Both the position numbers and the translations under genes were made by a program. From Vitis vinifera (Eukaryota; Streptophyta; Magnoliopsida; Vitales; Vitaceae), in NCBI RefSeq assembly GCF_030704535.1, contig NC_081810.1, forward strand, positions 22,172,501 through 22,236,500: 64,000 nucleotides of DNA, given 5' to 3'. Positions within the stretch are counted from its first letter, which is position 1. Each line of letters begins with the position of its first letter. The notes under the pieces are model-generated. The model did not search any database. It was not told where the DNA came from and saw nothing but the letters and a program-made list of their open reading frames with translations. Below are positions 1 to 12,130 of this stretch, piece by piece.

Positions 1-2691
1 TTAAAAGGAAAATGATAGTTCTATTAAATCTGAAGAAAAAAGTCAACATTTCTTACACCTACTGCATGAAATATTAACATCAAACTCATTCAATTCACTT
101 GTTTCAAGAAATGGAGTCTTTACGCTGCACACTTGTTGATAGATCTCCCAGCAGAAAAACAATCAATATGCAAATACCAAAGAATGCCATACAGTTACTA
201 ATTTTTTAACACTTATGTCTGTCAATGCCCATCCAAAAAAAAAAATCAATTATGTCTATAAAAAAAAAAATTAAGAATAATGTCCTTTTATAGGGAAAAA
301 AAAAAAAAACAAAGCACTTGGCACATTCATATGGCAAATGAGTCCGTGATAAGCAAACTGCTAGGTCAATGTCCTAATGCAATTAGTAGGCAATGGCTTC
401 CAGAACATGGATGAGAGTGGACAAGTTGGTCTAGTATGACTCACAATTTAGAAAAGTGGAGATGAGACGATGAAGTTGGTAGATACAATACCACAAAGAG
501 AGTCAGCATAGCATCTGTCCAAGAAACTAAGCAGATGGGATTGTGCGTCCTGGGGGGGCTGGGGGGTGGGGGGGTGATGATGGGAGAAGATTGAACATGT
601 GAAAAGAAACATTAATACACACATTGATGCACAGAACAAAATTTAAAAAACAAGAAGAATGAAGGGTGTATAGAAAGCAACTGGTCATGCCATGGTGCAC
701 GTAAGTCAAGCCATGGTGCACGTAAGGCACTTAAACTTCAAAGGTTAAAAATTAACAACCAGTTATATAAGTCAAACCCATTTAAATCTGATGCAATGGT
801 GGGCTAATTAAAATTTTCAGCATGATGGTAGGAACAATTACCAATAAACATTTATAGGAAGTAAGTTATAAACATTGAAAAGATATGAGCAACAAGTGAG
901 TTCATTTTTGGCCCAGTAGGACAAGATGGAAACATTAGAGAATTCTAAAAAGGATTGATTGAATTAGTCCAAAGAATCAGTGTTAATTTGAAAAGGTTAA
1001 TTGAAGGGGTTTAAACTGCCACATAAGTAAAGGTAGTAAAAGATAAGCATATAGGAGATATGAGTTTTGAGGAAAGGAATGGGACAAAAGATGCCATTTT
1101 AAAATCTGAAAATGTATATGGTCTTATAATACCAAAAATTCAAAAAACATACAAACAGCTAGTGACCTTCAAAAGTGAAACAACCAGAAGAAACATCAAA
1201 TATGTAAGGATTTTAAAGTAATTAAAAGAAGGATGCCACATAAGAAGAGATATAAGAAAAAAAGAACAGAATATAACCCAAGCAAAACTGGAAGGAGAAA
1301 CTTAACATCATTCACAGAGAATTGGTTTCAGAAGAGAAGAAGAATACTAATATGGGAAACTAAGGTTACAATACTAGAAGTGAAAAGGTTGCTAGTGTTA
1401 AAAATCAGTAAAAGAGATCCAATGAGAATCAAAAGGAAATTGTTTGTCTTCTGAAGCAAGCTGCTTTTACTGTGAATGTTTAAGTGACTGTTACTTGAAG
1501 TGTGTACATCTAGTTGGGTTGCTGTTTCCAAGAAATTTGCTCAAAACTTCCACATGGACACCATTTGCAAAGAAGAGCTTTATTCATCAAAGAGAGCAAA
1601 CAAACACCTAGCCCACTTTTCTCCTTTGCCCTACAAATGGATGACCACTTCACTAAGTGAGGCTTGTTCTCTAAGGCTCCTCCTCCCCAAAGAAAGTCCT
1701 TTGAATTTTCTCTAATCTCATTCTGATTGGTCTTGGGACGGTGAACAAAAACATGAAGTAAATTGGTAAGCTAGAAAGAGTACTACAGATTAGCATAATC
1801 TGTTCCCCTTTTAGAAATATACCGTCTCTTCCATAAAGAGAATCTTTTGCGAAACCACTCCTCAACTCCATCCCAAACTGCTTCTGACTTGTAAGAGGCC
1901 CCGAAAGGAAGTCCTAAGGGAATTTCATCATGAATTTCATGCCACTTCTAGGGGAACTTCAGGAAAAGATATTATTTGTGATTTTTTTAACTAATCTAGA
2001 TAGCCAGAAACTTATTAGAACTTAGAGATCATTAGGGGTAATTAAGAATTTTATGAATATTATAAATGACTAATTTTCTAATGAAAAAAAGCTTTTGTTT
2101 CAAATTGATTTAATCCAGGTTTGAGTTTGTATACAGGTCAATATAGATAGGATCTCTCACTGAGATGTTGTGTAGGATGAATGCTAGAATAATTAATAGG
2201 CTAGGAATTGTATCTATTTACACTAGCATTTTTAACAAGGACTACAAAGTCTTTTAAGAGTGTAAGAGCATTTGATACTAGAGTCTCTCAGATTCTTCAT
2301 ACAAGAGAACATTTCTCACGAGTGACTGTTCTTTGTTCCTCTAAACTTCCATATTTTTCCCTCCTCCAGTCTTCTTCAATCTTATATTTTTTCCCTTCTG
2401 TTTCTTACCTGTAAATTGATTAAAAGCACAATAACCGTCAAATAATAAGATCACTTCTACTTCAGATAACCAGACAAATCCTTCAGTTCCTTTTACATGT
2501 GTATGTCTGTGTCAGAGAAATCCTCAGCTCTTATTCCATCACTACAGACATGATATAGTGTTCTTACACTCCATAGAAATTTAGAAACCCTACAACCTTT
2601 CAAATATCTAATAATTTGTAACTCATTTCAGTAAATCAAATAAGATATGAACATTCAAGAGATTAAATATAACAAATGGAAGCAAACTTAC
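1..2691. other. NAT12 intron 7 (partial)
   Basis: Sequence downstream of the last visible NAT12 exon. It begins with a GTAAGT donor on the minus strand and shows no continuation of the transporter in any frame. It holds adenine runs near 234-310, a G-rich run at 549-574, a short direct repeat around 686-725 (ccatggtgcacgtaag twice) and a LINE fragment at about 1560-1960. Otherwise it is unremarkable AT-rich intron. Confidence 0.6.
1560..1960 (-). mobile_element. Internal fragment of an L1-type LINE reverse transcriptase
   Basis: The minus-strand translation at 1671-1871 contains STLSSLPIYFM followed by RPIRMRLEKIQRTFFGEEEP. This is the region after the polymerase core in plant L1 LINEs, where the usual form is LSSLPIY...LEKIQRDFLWGG. 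DNA similarity to the larger LINE copy near 7580-7780 is visible by eye, for example around the phrase for Leu-Glu-Lys-Ile-Gln. There is no polyA tail, so this is an internal relic. It lies in sense orientation relative to NAT12. Confidence 0.75.
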
Positions 2692-4483
2692 TGAGTCCAC
2701 TGATGAGATTACAGAAACCACACACATGACAATGGCCATTTTCCAGTGGAAGACAGGTGTACCCCATTGTAATGGATAAGGAAACCTAAACCACGGAGAA
2801 GATTTTAAAGCATGGGAAGTGTCAACTCGACAGTGCTTCATCCTGGAAACATGCTTTCTGCAGTGCTCGGATATCATATTAGAGGCTGGTACATTTACAT
2901 CACAACCTTTGTAGTTATAAACTCCTGCCTCAGTCAGAAGGAAAGCAGTGGCCCACGTGATTGCCAGACCCAAAGGAACCTGACACCAAAATATAGGCAA
3001 ATTATACTCAAAGAAGGTACAGTTGGCATAACAAGATATATGCTCAAAAATCAACAACAATGACACAATGATAAAATGTGGATTTGTAAACAATAAACAT
3101 ACCGCATAAATTAGAAATACACGATGACCCATAACTGATATCTTGCGAAGGTACTGCAGGCAATATGGAGATGGATGTATTAGAAACTTTATGTTACAAT
3201 CATACAGAAATATGAAATATTGCAGCTTTTCAGCAGTGATAACAAATAAACTATGATGACATAACAGAAGAAAGAAAAACAAAAAATTGAAAACTGAATC
3301 TGAGGAAGCTTGAGCTTACAAGAGAAAAAATTATAACCAATAAGATCTGCACTGCACCAATCTCAAGACAAGTACCAACTTGTGGAAAACCATAACTATA
3401 AAAGGAAAGTCCAACAGCAGCAATAGTTGGGGACACAACCACAGGATTAATCAACCTGAAAAGGATGCAAATGAACAGAAGATGAGATGATGGGTATATG
3501 CACCATAAGCATATCACTTGGTGCAATAAAATGAAAGAGAATCAACTGAAGGCCATGGACGGCTAAGATATTCTAAATTGACTCTGAGAACAATACTTTT
3601 TATATTTACTCCTGTGTAGCATCATTTGTCTGCTGCATGCACAACTATGACAACCAATGAAGGATTCCAAAACAGAAATGGAGCACCCAAATCTTCAAAA
3701 GGTAGATGTTACTCGCAGGGGGTGGGGGGAAATCAAACCAAGACCAAAAATAAACAAGGATACAAATTTAAATTATACAATGTCACCAAAAGCATTCCAA
3801 GCATGGTTCAAAGTATCAGCCGATACCGATACATACCAGCGGTGTCATATTCATCTTGGTCATGGTCTCGACAAGTCTGATACCTGAGTTGGTATCATTT
3901 GGTTTAACAATAACACAGTTTCAATTCAATTATGAATCACTTGCCAATCTCACAATACAACTCAAAAATACAACACAAAAAGATTGATTCATTTTCAAAA
4001 TAATTATTTTCACCAACAACCTTTTATCATTTTTATTTTTTATTTTGAAGATATTCCATTATTAAATATTAGCACTTTGTGTTAAAAATGAATATGGAAT
4101 ATGGTGGTGTTTAAATTTTCATAGTTCGTAACATTATTCATAAACTAATGCTAAGAAGCTTTTATAATTATTTAGATCATGTTAAATGTGATGTCAATTT
4201 TTTAAGTTCATCTACTAATATTATTTTTTTGATAGGATCATCTACTTATATTATTTTATCTAAAATTTCCATTAGTCCTTTAGAGTTTTTTAACTAATAT
4301 ATTATGAGTATCACCTGATACCAATCCTAGATACCGAGATTGATGCACCTCATGACTTACTAAGTTTTGAACCACAATTCCAAGGAATAATAAAATTCGT
4401 ATAATTTTTTTATATGGTTGAATTATTCAAATGAAGAGTATGAATATTTCAACTTTTTAATGGGAAAGACCGGCAAACAACTT

Positions 4484-4528
<45 letters not shown>

Positions 4529-7500
4529 TGTATGTATGTATGTATGTATTTATTTTTAAAAGTCAACTTTTCAGTAATAAAGCACTAAAGCAAGTTAATT
4601 TCCCATCCAATCTACTTAAGCTTTCTAGTCTTTAAACCTTCACTTGGACAATGGAATCACAAGCATTTGATGATAACATGATAAATAATCAACCATGGAC
4701 ATCACTGAAGACGCAGAAATCCATACCTTAAGAGTACTGACATCAGTCCACTATATCCCAATATTGTTTGAAAAGCTGAAGCTATGATTACTGCTCCCTG
4801 TAGCTCCTTCATAATATGCTTGAAATTCTGAAATTCAAATGATGTATTGTAAATCTCATTAACTATTAAAACACAATAATAAACAACTTCACCAAAAATT
4901 AAAGCTATCTTTGCCTATTAATACATTAGATAATTATATTGGGGATAGCATTTTTTTATTTATTTATTTTTTTGAGAGAGGGGGGAAAGAGGAATTAGGA
5001 AAAGCAAAAATAATAAACTTTGGACGCACTCGTCCATCACATTCACTTCCTTGCCAAAAAGAAGAAACCTCAATTCCAACCAAAAGAGGAAAAAAACAAA
5101 GAAAAAAACAAAAAAGGCAAACATAACAAAGTACAAAATTAACAGCTTTTTTTATATAATTTACCATAAAAATTATTAGAAAGTTGTCATGTAAAAAGTA
5201 TTCTTCCCAAACTTGCTTGACTGTGTTACAATTTCATACTTATCCAATGGTACAAGTCCATTTAAACCATACTCCTAATGGATGAGGAACCAATCCAACA
5301 TCAAAAAGAAAGGTAAGATTCCAACAAGTATCCTCCTCTGGCCTACCATTTTTTTGTCCTGTTTGATTCTTCTATCTTCATGCAATTACATTTTAAACTA
5401 ATCCAGCATTTTTTATACCTGAAAGACCTTCTAAGTTTCTGTTTTGTTCATAAGTCCAACAAAATCTTCTGTTAAACTTCAGCAAGCCATTTGTTTTAAA
5501 CCTTAATCCTTTCAAACCATTTAACAGCTAAAAACCTAAAAATTAGTTATAGTCCAATTATTGTCTGCCATTGCATAATGCTTTAGGTAAAATGGTTGCT
5601 TTTTTTATTAACATGCGTTGCATATTCAGGAAATAGTGTTACACTCAAGCAACAAAAAATGCAAAGAAGCAACAGACACGTGTAGAAGACTCAACCAATT
5701 TAAGGATGGTGTTGAGATGTCCCCCCCAAAAAATATCAAACACTTCATTTTATGAAAGGAGGTTCACTTGGAGGGATGAAGCAGTGAGTAAAAAGGGACA
5801 ATTAAAATCTTCATCATGAGTTGACATCAGACTTAACCATCATCCTCATCCTTCCTCACAATAACAAAGATATTAAGAAACGTTTAACTTCCCCTCCCAT
5901 TGAAATCATGTGCAACTGAGACCACTATCACATTCAATTGCTGAGGCACATACCTAAATTTCTAGATAGAGTAGCAAAAATGCAATATCAAAGAGCACAT
6001 AAATTTTGATAACATATTCCAAAGGCTCAACCAAGTCTCTACAAATTATATCAAGTGTGTATCTTTCAAATTACAATATTTTCAGTGAAGGAGGCATATA
6101 GGTTTAAAAAAAAAATTAAAAACAGTGGGGCCCACAGGCAAAACCATTTCCCACCATGCCACCACACAATAAGAGTCCATTTCCAGTTGCAAACAGCTAC
6201 TCTACCAAACTTATGTTGTTCAAGTACCACATGGAACTATTGAAATTTGAAAGAATAAGAAATCCATTTTCTGACAAACCACCATATTGAAACATTTAGT
6301 GCTGATAATCTTCAGCTGCTCTTGACTACAGCAAAATCAGTAAGTGAAATATCTAAGATGACCGACAACCAAAGAAAAGCCAAAGATGAGAGTAAGCAAA
6401 TTTCCTTTTTTTTTTCTAATAGGCAGAGAAAGGTATGTATAGTGTAATATAAAAAAAAAGTACACAGGAGTACACAAGGCACCTAAACAAAAGAAGGCCC
6501 CGAAAGCAAAGCCACAAAAAACCACCCTCACTCTCAAGGAGAGCCCACCCAATCTACAAAATCAATCGAAGGCATCAAGCCTCTTCTTATGCACATGCTA
6601 ATCCAAGCTAAAAGACTGCAAAAGGAATGAAAGTTAGAACTTTTGGTCAATTTTTTCCTCGTTTTCAAATGCTCTTCAATTTCATTCCTGCCAAATTGTC
6701 AAAAAATGCCAAGAGAAGCAGCTCTCCACATCTACCTTCTTTCCCTTCCTATAAAGGAGTAATGCCAACTTAACAAAATTTCTTTAACCGAAGAGGGGAT
6801 CCCCCAAACTACACCGAATAAGGAGAACAACATATGCCATAGAATCCTTATCTTGATATAGTGAATTAGAATATGATTAATAGAGTCTCCCTCAAGTTTA
6901 CATAGAAAACATCTATTTTCCAGTTGCTATCCTCTTTTCTAGGGCTGATATGATGTCAAAAATTTTCCCTAATTAGCTTTTCAAGCAAAAAAGCTCACTT
7001 TGGGTGGGATCCATGTATTCCAAATGATGTCCATCGGAAAGGGGATTGACCTCACTAGTTCCAAAACCGAATAGAAAAATGTAACTAGAAAACACACCTT
7101 TCTTAGCATCCTTCCAGATCACCCTGTTGTTCTCTTGTCTCCTAATTGACTTCACCAGAAATCAAGAGAAAAAAGTCTCGACAATGTCCAGTTCCCAATT
7201 GTTAAGTGCCTAGAGAAGCATTGATCCTCCCATCAACCTATCACCAAAGCTCCTTAGACAAAGCCATTGCATACAAGGAGGGGAAGCAAAAAGGCTCCTT
7301 GCTACATTATCTGTTCTTCCAAACCTTGACTCTCCCACCATTACCTACTTCAAAGGAGACACTATTAAATAAAAGATTCCATCCCTTCCTTATAGCTTTC
7401 CATACTCCAACATTATAACCATCTCTCACTTGACAAGAATATCAACTTCTCACACTTCCTCTCTATAACCTACTTCCAAAAAAAGTTCCCCTTCAGAAAC

Positions 7501-10257
7501 ATATCTCCAACTTCACTTAACAATGAGAGTCTAATTTGGAAGAGAGAGACTTACTAATGTTGAATCCCTCCTTCCTTCTATCCAAGAAAACAACCAACCA
7601 TCTTACTAAATGAGGCTTTTCTCCAATGTCTCCCCCATCCAAAAAAAGTCCCTTTGAATCTTCTCTACTATCAGTCAAATCTTTCTAGGAATTACAAACA
7701 AGGACATGCAATGGGTTGGAAGGCTACACAGCGTACTTCTAATCAACCTAAGACTTCCCCCTTTAGAAATAGCTTGTCTTTTCCACGTCCACAAAACCTC
7801 TCCTCCACTACATCTCATACCTAATTGATATAAAAGGGGCACCTGATGGCAAAGCTAAGTAAGTCAATGGAATCTCCCCCACCTTACCAACTCCATCATG
7901 AAATCTTATACATCTACAATCCTCCTTAATTGGGATCAATTCACTTTTCTCAAGGTTATCATTTTAAGCCCTAAAATTGCTTCAAACCACATGAGCAACC
8001 AACTTAAGTGAACCTTAGATCTTGAGAATCATCACAGAAAAACAAAATATCATCTACAAACAAAAGATGAGACACCTCCACCCCCTCCCCCTCACCCTAA
8101 AGCCCGACAAGTAGCTCCCCTCCCTAGCCCCCACCAAAAGGCAACTCAACACCTCCATAGCCAAAACAAATAAGTAGAAAGAGGTTCCCCTTATCTCAAC
8201 CCCCTCGAGAGCTAAAAAAACCAAAGAGGGTCCCATTGACAAGCACTAAAAACTTTACTATAGAATCCTCTAAAATCAAGCTCTCAAGGTGGCATGAAGC
8301 TGATCTAGGCTACAGCCTAAATATGTAGGCTCGATCCATCTATATTTTGGGATGATAGCTTATATTGGGTTGATAGTTTTTTAGGACTCAGGTGGCATGT
8401 CAGAAGCATCATCCCTTAAGGCTGTGTGAGGTGCTCTTTGCTTCTCTTAAGGTTTTTTTTTTTTTTCTTGCTTTGCTTTTCTTAAGTTGATAGTTATTTG
8501 CTTCTCTTAAGTTGAGCCTACTAAAACTCAAACCAAGGTGTCAACAGAGAACAATAATATTGCTCTTGACATATAATTTGTTCATTCTTACGTATTTTCT
8601 ATTCCAACATTCAATATTTAAATAACATAACGTGATTTTAGCTGTCTTTCTCAGAAGGAAATGTATCAATAATATGTTTAAAAAAAATTCAGCGTGAGCC
8701 TCAGCTGATTTGGATCATTCATATTTCATATTTGGGAGATTCCAAGGATCCAATCAGAGTATCCAACACGCTTACTTTGAGGAAAAAGGAGATAAATTTC
8801 AGTTTTCCAATATCACAGAAAAAGTGGAGGGTGCATGGAATTTTTTAGTTTTTTTTTTTTTCATTTTTTCTTTTCATTTCTTTCCTCTTTTTTTTTGGAC
8901 AGATTGGAGAGGGAATTTGCTTCTTCATCTTCTTCTTCAAATTTCAAAGCAAAGAGCTGTATCTTAGAAGAATGGGACGAATAAATTTGTAGACTAGCTG
9001 CAATATGGCATAGGGCAATTACGTATAAGGATAAAGTTAGGGGATTCCTCATCTCCACAAGGTAGCTTAAACAAATCCCAGAAACTGGAGGAAGGAGAGC
9101 TGACATCAGATTTCCAAGTTTGGGTTCCTAGTTAAATTTGATGGCAGTTTCAGGTATGATTCTAAAACAATGGCTCCACCCCAGATTTTGTAGCATCCAT
9201 GACCCACCTAATAAAACATATTTGAAATATAAGATCAACCAAAAAAAAAACAGAACCAACAAAAACAGCCAGAATGTGATTCTTTTTTCGTAACATTGAT
9301 GATTGAACCCAAAATGGAACACCATAAAGGTCCAGCACTGACAGATTTTATTCAAATGAAATGGCCAAAAACACTAAGCACAAAACAAAATTGACAAGCA
9401 TTGAAATCAAATATGTCAAGACTTTCTATGCATCCCAAGCTTAAGTTTAAATCTGAACTAGGTAATATTTTTTTGCATTTTTCTTTCTTCTTTTTCTTTT
9501 TTTTTTTTTTTTGGGTTCCAAATGAAGACATATGAGGTTTACCTCCAAAATACCATATAACTATTAGTAAAACAAACAAACAAATATTACATTTGTTATT
9601 GGTGTTGAACCTAATAAGTAAATGAACTTCTAAATGCCTCATTAGCTCTCCTAAAGAAGTCTGATCCATTGAATGTTTTTCTTTTTACTTTTCAAATGTT
9701 TATACATGTGGCAACTTATCAGATTAGAGTTCCAATCTATATATTGGATCTTTCTTTCCCAACTAAGTTTTCCTATTGGCCCTTGTCCTATAAGCATTTT
9801 ATTTTATTGCTTATGAGATATGAAAAAAAGTACTCAACCAGTATATTAAATTAAAAGACAAACAAGAGGATATATAGTTTTCTTATTGCCCCTTGCCCCA
9901 TAAACATTTGATTTTATTGCTCATGAGATATAAAAAAAAGTACCTAACCAGTATATTTTTTGATAGATAAGTGCCTAGCCAGTATATTAAATTAACAGAC
10001 CAATAAGAGGACATTTTCTTTATTAATGCATTGTGTAAAGGTCAATTGCTACAAAGAATCAAGAAGGATTGGTACCTATGCTCTAACTGGAGAAGTGACA
10101 AATGAAGAGTCTAGGAAGCGATGAGGATTCCCTAAGTGCAGTTGTACTTTAAGCATTTAACCATGACCTAGAGGACTAATGAATGCCAAAAGGAGATAGA
10201 ACCAAAAGGGAGAGAATAATTCATATATAATCATGTTATAGAGTCACACAATATGAT

Positions 10258-10289
<32 letters not shown>

Positions 10290-11851
10290 AGAGGGAGAGA
10301 GGGAATATATTTTCCTCTTTATGATCATTCTTGACAATTACCAATGGCACTGGTAGAATCCATTTTTTATCTTTAGAAGAACAGAACTAGTAAGACTTCA
10401 AATTAGGCGATCGATCAGCATCATTAAACAAATGGCCACATTTAACTCATAGTTTTTCAGAATTCCTTCCAGACAATAAGAGGCAAACAAGAAACTGCTG
10501 TCCATGATATTAAAGGCCAATAGCAGGCAGCATGCCTCTAGATATCATTGAAGTACACTAAATTGTACATGATACAACTAGACAAATATATGAATTTATA
10601 TTATCAAATGGCATATCTCATATCAGTCCACCAGATAGAAACAAATGCTAAAAGTCCATATTGCATGATATAACAATACTACATTTTTGCCATATAACTC
10701 AAGGAATGGATAGGATCACATAGTAACCAACCAGCAAAAGGACAATACACTATCTCATGAATGTAGCCACATAAATACATATATCACTAGAAACATACAT
10801 TTCCATTCAATCCTTGGAACTCAGGAGAGTTGATTATCGCAAGAGCTGGAGCCAAATAAACAAAAGAAGGACCCTGTATCAAGGGCAACCTCGTGCCAAA
10901 TGATGTATGCAAGAGAGTTGTCACTCCTGACACAAAGAGCACAGTGGAGACCACCATCGCAGTATCCTCCTACACCCACTATCTTCAATTAGATCAAGCA
11001 AATCTACAACTTACAGCATTCAATCTAAACAAATATGAAGTACAATCAGTCAGAAGAAATATATTAGAAATACTTACATGATCACCACCCATTGCCGGAA
11101 CTATGACTAGTGGAATTAGAATCAAGGAACCCAATATCGAAACATAATGCTGGAACCCATATAAACCAATTGGAACTGAAACATTTTGTCTAAGTATCAG
11201 TAAACCATTTCAAATTATAGACAAATTAATGCTAAATTAGAGTTCTGCTTACTCTAAAAACATCAAATAATCAAGCATAACTACATGAAACTCACCTAAA
11301 CCAGGTGTATCCCTAAGTTCATACTTCATATGCGAGTGCCGAGCCACAAACCCATCATCGTCAACTGTTTGTGGCAGTACATCGACCGCTTCATCACTTC
11401 GAGCCGGTCTTCGAGGCTGCGGCTCGGCCGGTGCCGCCGGAGCCTGCCCGTTTGGACCCAGTGCCGAACTCTTAGGCACCGGAGCGCCATCTGAGTTCCG
11501 CCTCTTTTTCACCGTCTGAGTCTTCTCTGACGGCACCGGAACCTTCTCTCCCTCCGGCAGGCCATTAGCCACTGGAGCCGCTGGAACCGCTGGAGCCGCT
11601 GGAGCCGCCGGAGCCGCAGGAGCCGCAGGAGGCGGCCTAACCCGGCCCAATTCAAGATCCACATTGGAATCAGGCTCTTTAGGCTTGGGTGGGACGACAA
11701 TCTGACCGGAGTCACTTGCATTGGTCTCGCCGGAGAACTTGGGACGGAAGCCAGTTTTCTTGGCCCAGGAGGGCGGCGGCATTGCGGTGGAGTCTGGCGC
11801 CGGCGGCCATGGACCAGGACGTGGCCGCTTGGTGGGGTCGGAGTTCGCCAT
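2692..11851 (-). CDS. NAT12: Nucleobase-ascorbate transporter 12-like, 3'-truncated by window edge
   Basis: Seven coding exons on the minus strand: 11296-11851, 11078-11175, 10799-10969, 4727-4827, 3320-3455, 3103-3153 and 2692-2979. All junctions are GT-AG, frame is kept, and they give 467 codons. The start ATG at 11851 gives MANSDPTKR, matching the family N-terminus. Residues 1-185 are hydrophilic and rich in Ala/Pro, the long cytosolic extension typical of NAT12. The nucleobase-ascorbate transporter fold follows, with the conserved Gln194-His195 pair in the first membrane segment (GFQHYVSILG) and later blocks such as NPVVVSPTIAAVGLSFYSYG and CRVDTSHAL. The last exon ends at Asp-Ser before a GTAAGT donor. 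The remaining membrane segments, including the NAT signature loop, were not found down to base 1 and must lie to the left. The family moves purines, xanthine, uric acid or ascorbate across membranes; the substrate of this member is unknown. Introns are 120, 108, 5971, 1271, 166, 123 and over 2691 bp. Confidence 0.93.
3456..4726. other. NAT12 intron 4 with dispersed repeat and microsatellite
   Basis: Intron 4 contains a segment around 3780-4340 with repeated 'gatacc' phrases (pseudo-palindromic 'gccgataccgatac'), the style of a dispersed repeat. A (TA)n run followed by (TGTA)n occupies about 4489-4551. No coding potential beyond short shadows was seen. Confidence 0.5.
4489..4551. repeat. Compound microsatellite (TA)n-(TGTA)n
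   Basis: An uninterrupted TA run is followed by a short transition and several TGTA units, inside NAT12 intron 4. Confidence 0.9.
6406..8285 (-). mobile_element. 5'-truncated L1-type LINE in NAT12 intron 3
   Basis: The fragment is on the minus strand, in sense relative to NAT12. Its 3' end is marked on plus by a poly-T run at 6406-6415 followed by a tail also seen at 26980 and 37637. Reading away from the 5' end, a damaged reverse transcriptase is visible: VLVNG, then YLFVLAMEVLS, then SHLLFVDDILFFCDD, which carries the catalytic Asp pair near 8035. Farther on, a zinc-binding region near 6770-6910 gives CFLCKLEGDSINHILIH and LFSLFGVVWG. The frame is broken by stops and shifts, and similarity ends near 8285, so about the first half of a full element is missing. 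No target-site duplication was found by eye. Confidence 0.85.
9766..10015. repeat. Two-copy tandem duplication, about 110 and 140 bp
   Basis: The block starting agttttcctattggccc at about 9766 recurs at about 9876 as agttttcttattgcccc, with long shared stretches (attttattgct, atgagatat, aaaaaaagta, ccagtatatt). The second copy is longer because a piece ending in ccagtatatt is repeated within it near 9956-9988. Confidence 0.85.
10258..10303. repeat. GA-rich microsatellite
   Basis: A (GA)n run grades into GAGGGA units, in NAT12 intron 3. Confidence 0.9.
11572..11634 (-). repeat. In-frame 9-bp coding minisatellite in NAT12 exon 1
   Basis: Seven consecutive 9-bp units (plus strand ctggagccg and single-base variants such as ctggaaccg, ccggagccg and caggagccg) encode an Ala/Pro-rich tract of APA-type triplets in the hydrophilic N-terminal extension. 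The unit is a multiple of three, so copy-number change would keep frame. Confidence 0.9.
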
Positions 11852-12130
11852 TTGGGTTCCCACTATAGATGCATCGCTAGCGAAGAAACGAAGAAATGCT
11901 TGTAGATCTGATCTCTGACTAGGGTTTCTAAATTTCTGAACGAACCACAATCGATGGAGTGCTGAGTCCTGGAAGCGGAAACCTAGGGCTAGAGAGAGAA
12001 AGAGAGAGAGAGTTTGTAGAGTGACTGCAAGTCTACTAGCGGTGATGTCTGGCGAGTGATGAGTGCAAAGTGAGAGACAGAGCGTGGAGACTTGAAGACT
12101 GGAGAGGCGAAACCGCGTTTATTTCTCTTG
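11852..12130 (-). promoter_or_regulatory. NAT12 5' leader and presumed core promoter
   Basis: This stretch directly precedes the NAT12 start codon on the minus strand. It is less AT-rich than the DNA beyond it and holds a purine-rich run at 11993-12012 (GA repeats on plus, so CT repeats in the mRNA sense), a frequent element of plant 5' leaders. A start site near 12110 is inferred from the change in composition. No clear TATA box was identified. Confidence 0.45.

Larger units (their letters stand above)
4828..10798. other. NAT12 intron 3 (about 6 kb)
   Basis: The largest complete NAT12 intron. It is bounded on the minus strand by a GTATGT donor at 10798 and a CAG acceptor at 4828. About a third is a LINE fragment (6406-8285). 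The rest includes homopolymer T runs (about 8452-8467, 8850-8892, 9480-9513), a local tandem duplication (9766-10015) and a GA microsatellite. No conserved exon was seen in it. Confidence 0.7.

Noticed and set aside
2623-3282. 219-residue minus-strand frame as one intact exon
   Set aside because: It spans two NAT12 exons plus an in-frame 123-bp intron (2980-3102); the inserted residues are absent from the family and canonical splice sites bound them.
6406-8285. Target-site duplication for the large LINE copy in NAT12 intron 3
   Set aside because: The flanks of the poly-T end and of the point where similarity fades were compared by eye and no matching direct repeat was found.
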